The notes under the pieces are model-generated. The model did not search any database and was not told the DNA's origin. It was given only the letters and a program-made list of their open reading frames with translations. A DNA stretch of 64,000 nucleotides from Saccharomyces mikatae IFO 1815 (taxonomy: Eukaryota; Ascomycota; Saccharomycetes; Saccharomycetales; Saccharomycetaceae): NCBI RefSeq assembly GCF_947241705.1, contig NC_079266.1:1-64000 (forward strand), in the 5' to 3' direction. The position numbers were made by a program, and so were the translations under genes. The first letter of the stretch is position 1, and the number at the start of each line of letters is the position of its first letter. Below, piece by piece: positions 61,401-64,000 of this stretch.

Positions 61401-62889
61401 TATGATCTGACATAGGACAATTCAACATCAAATTAAGAAGGTCTTTATTCAAATGCTTAGCGAAAGCTGGTCCCAGAGCATACGCCAATTTACCAATACA
61501 ATAAAATAAATCCTTTTCAAATTGTTTTCTGAATTTGAATTTAGTTCTTAAACCTTCTCTAATATTATCCAAAATGAGTGTCATATAAGGCGAAATGTTT
61601 GAACCGACTTCAAATGCAATATCGCCAATGGAAACTAGTATAAAAGGTTTGTCCGAATTATTCGCGGCATTAGTATCAATGTTCTTCAAATATCTTAAAT
61701 AATGAACCATTATCCTATCAAGATATTTCTTTGTAAAAAAAGCAGGGTCAAAAGCGGCCAGAAGAGGCAATATAGCATAAACTTCTCTTCTTATGACGTC
61801 GAATTTGTATTCCTTGTATTTCATAGTAGACAGGTAGATGTCATCATATTTATCTCTGAGATAAGGTGCTTTTAAACTAAGTAATTCCCGAAATACTAGC
61901 AGAGTAGCATGAACTGAATCATTTGTATTAAGACTTAAACCGTGTGTACAACCTTGAAATAATCTTTGAAACCATTGTTTCCCTAAAGCAGGATCCCTGT
62001 CTTGAATAATAGTAAGACATTTGCCCAATGCCACTGCGGCATCTAATCGTATGACGAGTTTTGCATCTCTTAATGGCACCCAAATATTGTCGAGAATAGA
62101 GTTAACGTAGGGATACAACAAGTAGGGCGAATTATCTGCCAACGCTTTTATAATTAATAGCGCAGCGTGCCGCCTGTATTCCATTTTAGAGCTCGAAGAG
62201 TTGTTATCTGCCGTGAGAGTAAGCCAATCGATGCATGTTTTGACTTCAAATTCGACAAAATCTGATGTTAGTGTACCACCTGGCACGGCCAAACGGCCTA
62301 AGGTATTGGCCGCTAATCTCATAACTTCAATGTCACTAGATGGGATTAAGACACGTAGATAGTTAGCAAGCCTTGAAGTTTGATTGGGTAATTCTTCTGT
62401 ACTCAAATAAAACGAGATCAAAGTATCAACGGCGAGAATGCCGCCTATTCTCTCACTTGGGGTAAAACCATGAATAAGTTCAAATATCTTATTATTTAAA
62501 CTGTTACTAAACCTTTGAAATTGCTCGACAGATACCTCCCTTGCCAATGATGTCAAAGTAGTGCTTAGTTCATTAGCGCCAGAGGTTCGTTCTTGTGGCA
62601 CGTCGCTTTTAAGTTTATCAAAAATCAAATTTAAAGTAGAAAATGTTGTATCTAACTCTGAGTCTACAAAAGACTTTTTTCCGATATGGCCAGTTGAACT
62701 AGTAATTACTCTATTCGGGTCATTGGGGTCATTGTGATTGGAATCAGTGTTTGAAGTTGTTGACATCTCATCATCGTGAGATAGTGATTTATGAGAGAGT
62801 TTCTTTCTTGTTCTGTGCTTGCCTTCAGCTCGTTGTCGCAGAGACAATAGGTTAGGTGGTGAAGTGTATTTGTTAATATATTTGTTCAT
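55465..62889 (-). CDS. TOR2: PIK-related protein kinase Tor2
   Basis: A 2474-residue kinase, exactly the S. cerevisiae length, found in TORC1 and, uniquely among the two yeast TORs, in TORC2 controlling actin and sphingolipids. HEAT repeats fill about 70-1250 and the FAT domain about 1320-1900. The rapamycin/FKBP12-binding FRB domain lies near 1960-2060 ([19 protein letters not shown]). The kinase domain (about 2130-2420) has KGHEDIRQD, the catalytic loop [12 protein letters not shown] and metal motif HIDFGD. The FATC tail ends IGWCPFW. About 97 percent identical to S. cerevisiae by memory; TOR2 rather than TOR1 by position and N-terminus (MNKYINKY). Confidence 0.99.
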   Translation of the reverse strand: MNKYINKYTSPPNLLSLRQRAEGKHRTRKKLSHKSLSHDDEMSTTSNTDSNHNDPNDPNRVITSSTGHIGKKSFVDSELDTTFSTLNLIFDKLKSDVPQERTSGANELSTTLTSLAREVSVEQFQRFSNSLNNKIFELIHGFTPSERIGGILAVDTLISFYLSTEELPNQTSRLANYLRVLIPSSDIEVMRLAANTLGRLAVPGGTLTSDFVEFEVKTCIDWLTLTADNNSSSSKMEYRRHAALLIIKALADNSPYLLYPYVNSILDNIWVPLRDAKLVIRLDAAVALGKCLTIIQDRDPALGKQWFQRLFQGCTHGLSLNTNDSVHATLLVFRELLSLKAPYLRDKYDDIYLSTMKYKEYKFDVIRREVYAILPLLAAFDPAFFTKKYLDRIMVHYLRYLKNIDTNAANNSDKPFILVSIGDIAFEVGSNISPYMTLILDNIREGLRTKFKFRKQFEKDLFYCIGKLAYALGPAFAKHLNKDLLNLMLNCPMSDHMQETLMILNEKIPSLESTVNSRILNLLSISLSGEKFIQSNQYDFNNQFSIEKARKLRNQSFMRKTGEPNDDIADAQILIQCFKMLQLIHHQYSLTEFVRLITISYIEHEDPSVRKLAALTSCDLFIRDDICKQTSVHALHSVSEVLSKLLMIAITDPVAEIRLEILQHLGSNFDPQLAQPDNLRLLFMALNDEIFGIQLEAIKIIGRLSSVNPAYVVPSLRKTLLELLTQLKYSNMPNKKEESATLLCTLINSSDGVAKPYIDPILDVILPKCQDTSSAVASTALKVLGELSVVGGKQMTRYIKELMPLIIKTFQDQSNSFKRDAALTTLGQLAASSGYVVGPLLDYPELLGILINILKTENNPHIRRGTVRLIGILGALDPYKHREMEVTSNSKSSVEQNAPSIDIALLMQGVSPSNDEYYPTVVIHNLMKILNDPSLSTHHTAAIQAIMHIFQNLGLRCVSFLDQIIPGIILVMRSCPPSQLDFYFQQLGFLISIVKQHIRPHVKEIYDVIKEFFSIIKLQITIISVIESISKALEGEFKRFVPETLTFFLDILENDQSNKRIVSIRILKSLVVFGPNLEDYSHLIMPVVVRMTEYSAGSLKKISIITLGRLAKNINLSEMSSRIVQALVRILNNGDRELTKATMNTLSLLLLQLGTDFVVFVPVINKALLKNRIQHSVYDQLVNKLLNNEGLPTNIIFDKESEAPEREKYEDELQVKKLPVNQNILKNAWYCSQQKTKEDWQEWIRRLSIQLLKESPSASLRSCSSLVSVYYPLARELFNASFSSCWVELQSTYQEDLVQALCKALSSSENPPEIYQMLLNLVEFMEHDDKPLPIPIHTLGKYAQKCHAFAKALHYKEVEFLEEPTNSTIEALISINNQLHQTDSAIGILKHAQQHNELQLKETWYEKLQRWEDALAAYNEKEAAGEDSVEVMMGKLRSLYALGEWEQLSKLASQKWSTAKPDVKKAMAPLAAGAAWGLEQWDEIAQYTSVMKSQSPDKEFYDAILCLHKNNFKRAEFHIFNARDLLVTELSALINESYNRAYNVVVRAQIIAELEEIIQYKKLPQNSEKRLVMRETWNTRLLGCQKNIDVWQRILRVRSLVIKPKQDSQVRIKFANLCRKSGRMALAKKILNTLLEETDDPDHPNTAKASPPVVYAQLKYLWATGLQDEALKQLINFTSRMAHDLGLDPNNMIAQNVPQQSKRVPRNFEDYTKLLARCFLKQGEWRVCLQPKWRLNNPDSILGSYLLATHFDNKWYKAWHNWALANFEVISMMTSVSKKEQEGSNAASVADLNEFGNGMIGVNTFDAKEVHYSSNLIQRHVIPAIKGFFHSISLSESSSLQDALRLLTLWFTFGGIPEATQAMHEGFNLIQIGTWLEVLPQLISRIHQPNQIVSRSLLSLLSDLGKAHPQALVYPLMVAIKSESLSRQKAALSIIEKMRIHSPVLVDQAELVSHELIRMAVLWHEQWYEGLDDASRQFFGEHNTEKMFAALEPLYEMLKRGPETLREISFQNSFGRDLNDAYEWLMHYKKTKDVSNLNQAWDIYYNVFRKIGKQLPQLQTLELQHVSPKLLCAHDLDLAVPGTRASGGKPIVKISKFEPVFSVISSKQRPRKFCIKGSDGKDYKYLLKGHEDIRQDSLVMQLFGLVNTLLQNDAECFRRHLDIQQYPAIPLSPKSGLLGWVPNSDTFHVLIREHREAKKIPLNIEHWVMLQMAPDYDNLTLLQKVEVFTYALNNTEGQDLYKVLWLKSRSSETWLERRTTYTRSLAVMSMTGYILGLGDRHPSNLMLDRITGKVIHIDFGDCFEAAILREKFPEKVPFRLTRMLTFAMEVSGIEGSFRITCENVMKVLRDNKDSLMAILEAFAFDPLINWGFDLPTKKIEEETGIQLPVMNANELLSNGTITEEEVQRVENEHKNAIRNARAMLVLKRITDKLTGNDIRRFNDLDVPEQVDKLIQQATSVENLCQHYIGWCPFW

Positions 62890-63428
62890 CTCTCATATGG
62901 CCGAAATAAGGGTTAGAAATGTCTTTTAAAAGATGATTTTTTGATCTTAATGACTATGCAGTTTATACACCCAGTGTGTACTTCTTACTATTCTTAGTCT
63001 TTCGAAAAGAAAAAGGGGAATAAAACTCAAATGCGGAAAGAATTGATCGGTCACTATGATGAATTATGATCTTCTTTTCCGTTCTTAAGCCTTTTAAGTT
63101 TTAATTACAGTTCATACGCTAATCTTGTTTAAACATCTTCAGTACTTAAAGTAGCATCCGGGTAAATGAACTGATATGACTTGAGAAACTCCTCTGCTAC
63201 AGAATATACAAACAAGTTTAATTTTATGAAGATTATACTTGAATTTAATAGAAAATGTATGTGTTTGATTAATTGCGATGTTGGTGACGTTTCGCTTCCG
63301 TTGAGATTATTTGTTACCCATCACTGGTGTCAAAATGCAACGACATGTAATGAAGGCGATAAATATATAATACAACTATAAAATGTGTGTGAAGGCTTTA
63401 GGAATGTGTTAAATCATAAATTAGCAAC
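62890..63428. other. TOR2 upstream region
   Basis: About 0.54 kb upstream of TOR2, also the 3' flank of MNN4. S. cerevisiae has only a dubious ORF (YKL202W) here; the 66-codon frame at 63181-63381 shows no protein-like features and I do not call it. Confidence 0.5.
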
Positions 63429-64000
63429 TTAGTTTTGTGCATTATGATTATTCTGTTCCTCTTCCTTCTTCTTCTTTTCTTCCTCTTCCTTCTTCTTCTC
63501 TTCCTCTTCCTTCTTCTTCTTTTCTTCCTCTTCTTTCTTCTTCTTCTCTTCCTCTTCTTTCTTCTTCTTTTCTTCCTCTTCTTTCTTCTTCTTCTCTTCC
63601 TCTTCTTTCTTCTTCCTCTCTTCCTCTTCTTTCTTCTTCTTCTCTTCCTCCTCTTTCTTTTTCCTCTCTTCTTCTTCTTTCTTCTTCTTCTCTTCCTCTT
63701 CTTTCTTCTTCTTCTCTTCTTCCTTTTTCTTCTTCTCTTCCTCTTCTTTCTTCTTCTTTTCCCTCTTCTTTCTTTCTTCAAGCACTTTTAGATACGCATA
63801 GTCCTCGTATATAACAATTGGATCCTTATCAAACATTCTAATACCTTTCCTATTAGCATCGGATAAAGTAGGCGCAAAAAGATCTAAACCGTAGGAATTC
63901 AAATTCAAAAAGGCGTTACTACTCAAGTTCAGACTCGATCTAAAATCCGCAGGATTTACATCAACATTGCTAGGAAGTTTATAATCAACTGTATTGCCAT
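63429..64000 (-). CDS. MNN4: Mannosylphosphate transfer regulator Mnn4, C-terminal part
   Basis: The last 190 codons of a minus-strand gene whose start lies beyond the window. After a folded segment recalling S. cerevisiae Mnn4 (VDYKLPSNVDVNPADFRSSL, then FAPTLSDANRKG and DPIVIYEDYAYLK) comes a Lys/Glu repeat tail built of KKKKEEEE-like units, ending EEQNNHNAQN. S. cerevisiae Mnn4 has the same Lys/Glu tail, though with Asn/Asp variants near its end that are lacking here. Mnn4 is a Golgi protein required with Mnn6 for mannosylphosphate addition to N-glycans. The internal ATG at 63926 is not the start. Confidence 0.95.
   Translation of the reverse strand, partial: GNTVDYKLPSNVDVNPADFRSSLNLSSNAFLNLNSYGLDLFAPTLSDANRKGIRMFDKDPIVIYEDYAYLKVLEERKKREKKKKEEEEKKKKEEEKKKKEEEEKKKKEEEERKKKEEEEKKKKEEEERKKKEEEEKKKKEEEEKKKKEEEEKKKKEEEEKKKKEEEEKKKEEEEKKKKEEEQNNHNAQN
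63460..63780. repeat. MNN4 Lys/Glu-coding tandem repeat
   Basis: A CTT/CTC/TTC pyrimidine-rich tract on the plus strand (AAG/GAA/GAG on the coding strand) encoding KKKKEEEE units of about 24 bp. Strong strand asymmetry gives open frames in several registers on both strands, all spurious except the MNN4 frame. The array is prone to length change. Confidence 0.9.

Noticed and set aside
63398-63814. Other frames across the MNN4 repeat on both strands
   Set aside because: Products of the purine/pyrimidine repeat; only the frame continuous with conserved Mnn4 sequence to 64000 is real.
1-64000. CRISPR arrays, riboswitches or bacterial operons
   Set aside because: None seen; this is a nuclear yeast chromosome with monocistronic genes.

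Overview
The window is the left end of a Saccharomyces chromosome, from the telomere inward, and matches the left arm of chromosome XI of the budding yeast species complex. Gene order, orientation and protein lengths from YKL222C/MCH2 through JEN1, URA1, OXP1, YRA2, DOA1, SAC1, TRP3, UBA1, STE6, CBT1, EMC3, ADD66, LOS1, EAP1 and TOR2 to the C-terminus of MNN4 follow S. cerevisiae. Compared from memory with the S. cerevisiae proteins, slow genes such as TOR2 look about 97 percent identical and fast ones such as EAP1, DOA1 and CBT1 roughly 80-90 percent. That suggests a close relative (S. paradoxus, S. mikatae, S. jurei or similar) rather than S. cerevisiae. The species cannot be fixed without alignments.

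Layout. Positions 1-80 are C1-3A telomeric repeat, followed by CAT/CAC-rich subtelomeric sequence and an X element core (about 690-1260). A broken Ty5 remnant (about 1290-2251) and a DUP240-family membrane protein gene (2543-3238) come next. Then come a Zn2Cys6 factor (YKL222C), the transporter MCH2 and a COS gene. FRE2, which lies between MCH2 and COS9 in S. cerevisiae, is absent. A whole-looking Ty4-group LTR retrotransposon (10450-16563) has identical LTRs and a 5-bp target duplication; its Gag is so unlike S. cerevisiae Ty4 that the related Tsu4 type is likelier. Next to it the serine racemase gene SRY1 is a pseudogene. A long, gene-free JEN1 promoter region with two candidate carbon-source elements follows.

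From JEN1 (21413) onward the region is compact conserved core: lactate uptake (JEN1), pyrimidine synthesis (URA1 with paired Ppr1 sites), glutathione turnover (OXP1), mRNA export (YRA2), ubiquitin/Cdc48 (DOA1, UBA1 with an Rpn4 site), phosphoinositide turnover (SAC1), tryptophan synthesis (TRP3 with a Gcn4 site), a-factor export (STE6 with an alpha2-Mcm1 operator), ER and proteasome assembly (EMC3, ADD66), tRNA export (LOS1), translation control (EAP1) and growth control (TOR2).

RNA genes: a C/D snoRNA between TRP3 and UBA1, identified as snR64 by boxes, terminal stem and guide and preceded by a Tbf1 motif, TATA box and Rnt1-like hairpin; and tRNA-Thr(CGU) between STE6 and CBT1, with a degenerate solo delta LTR upstream of it. 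A second, Ty4-type solo LTR lies between JEN1 and URA1.
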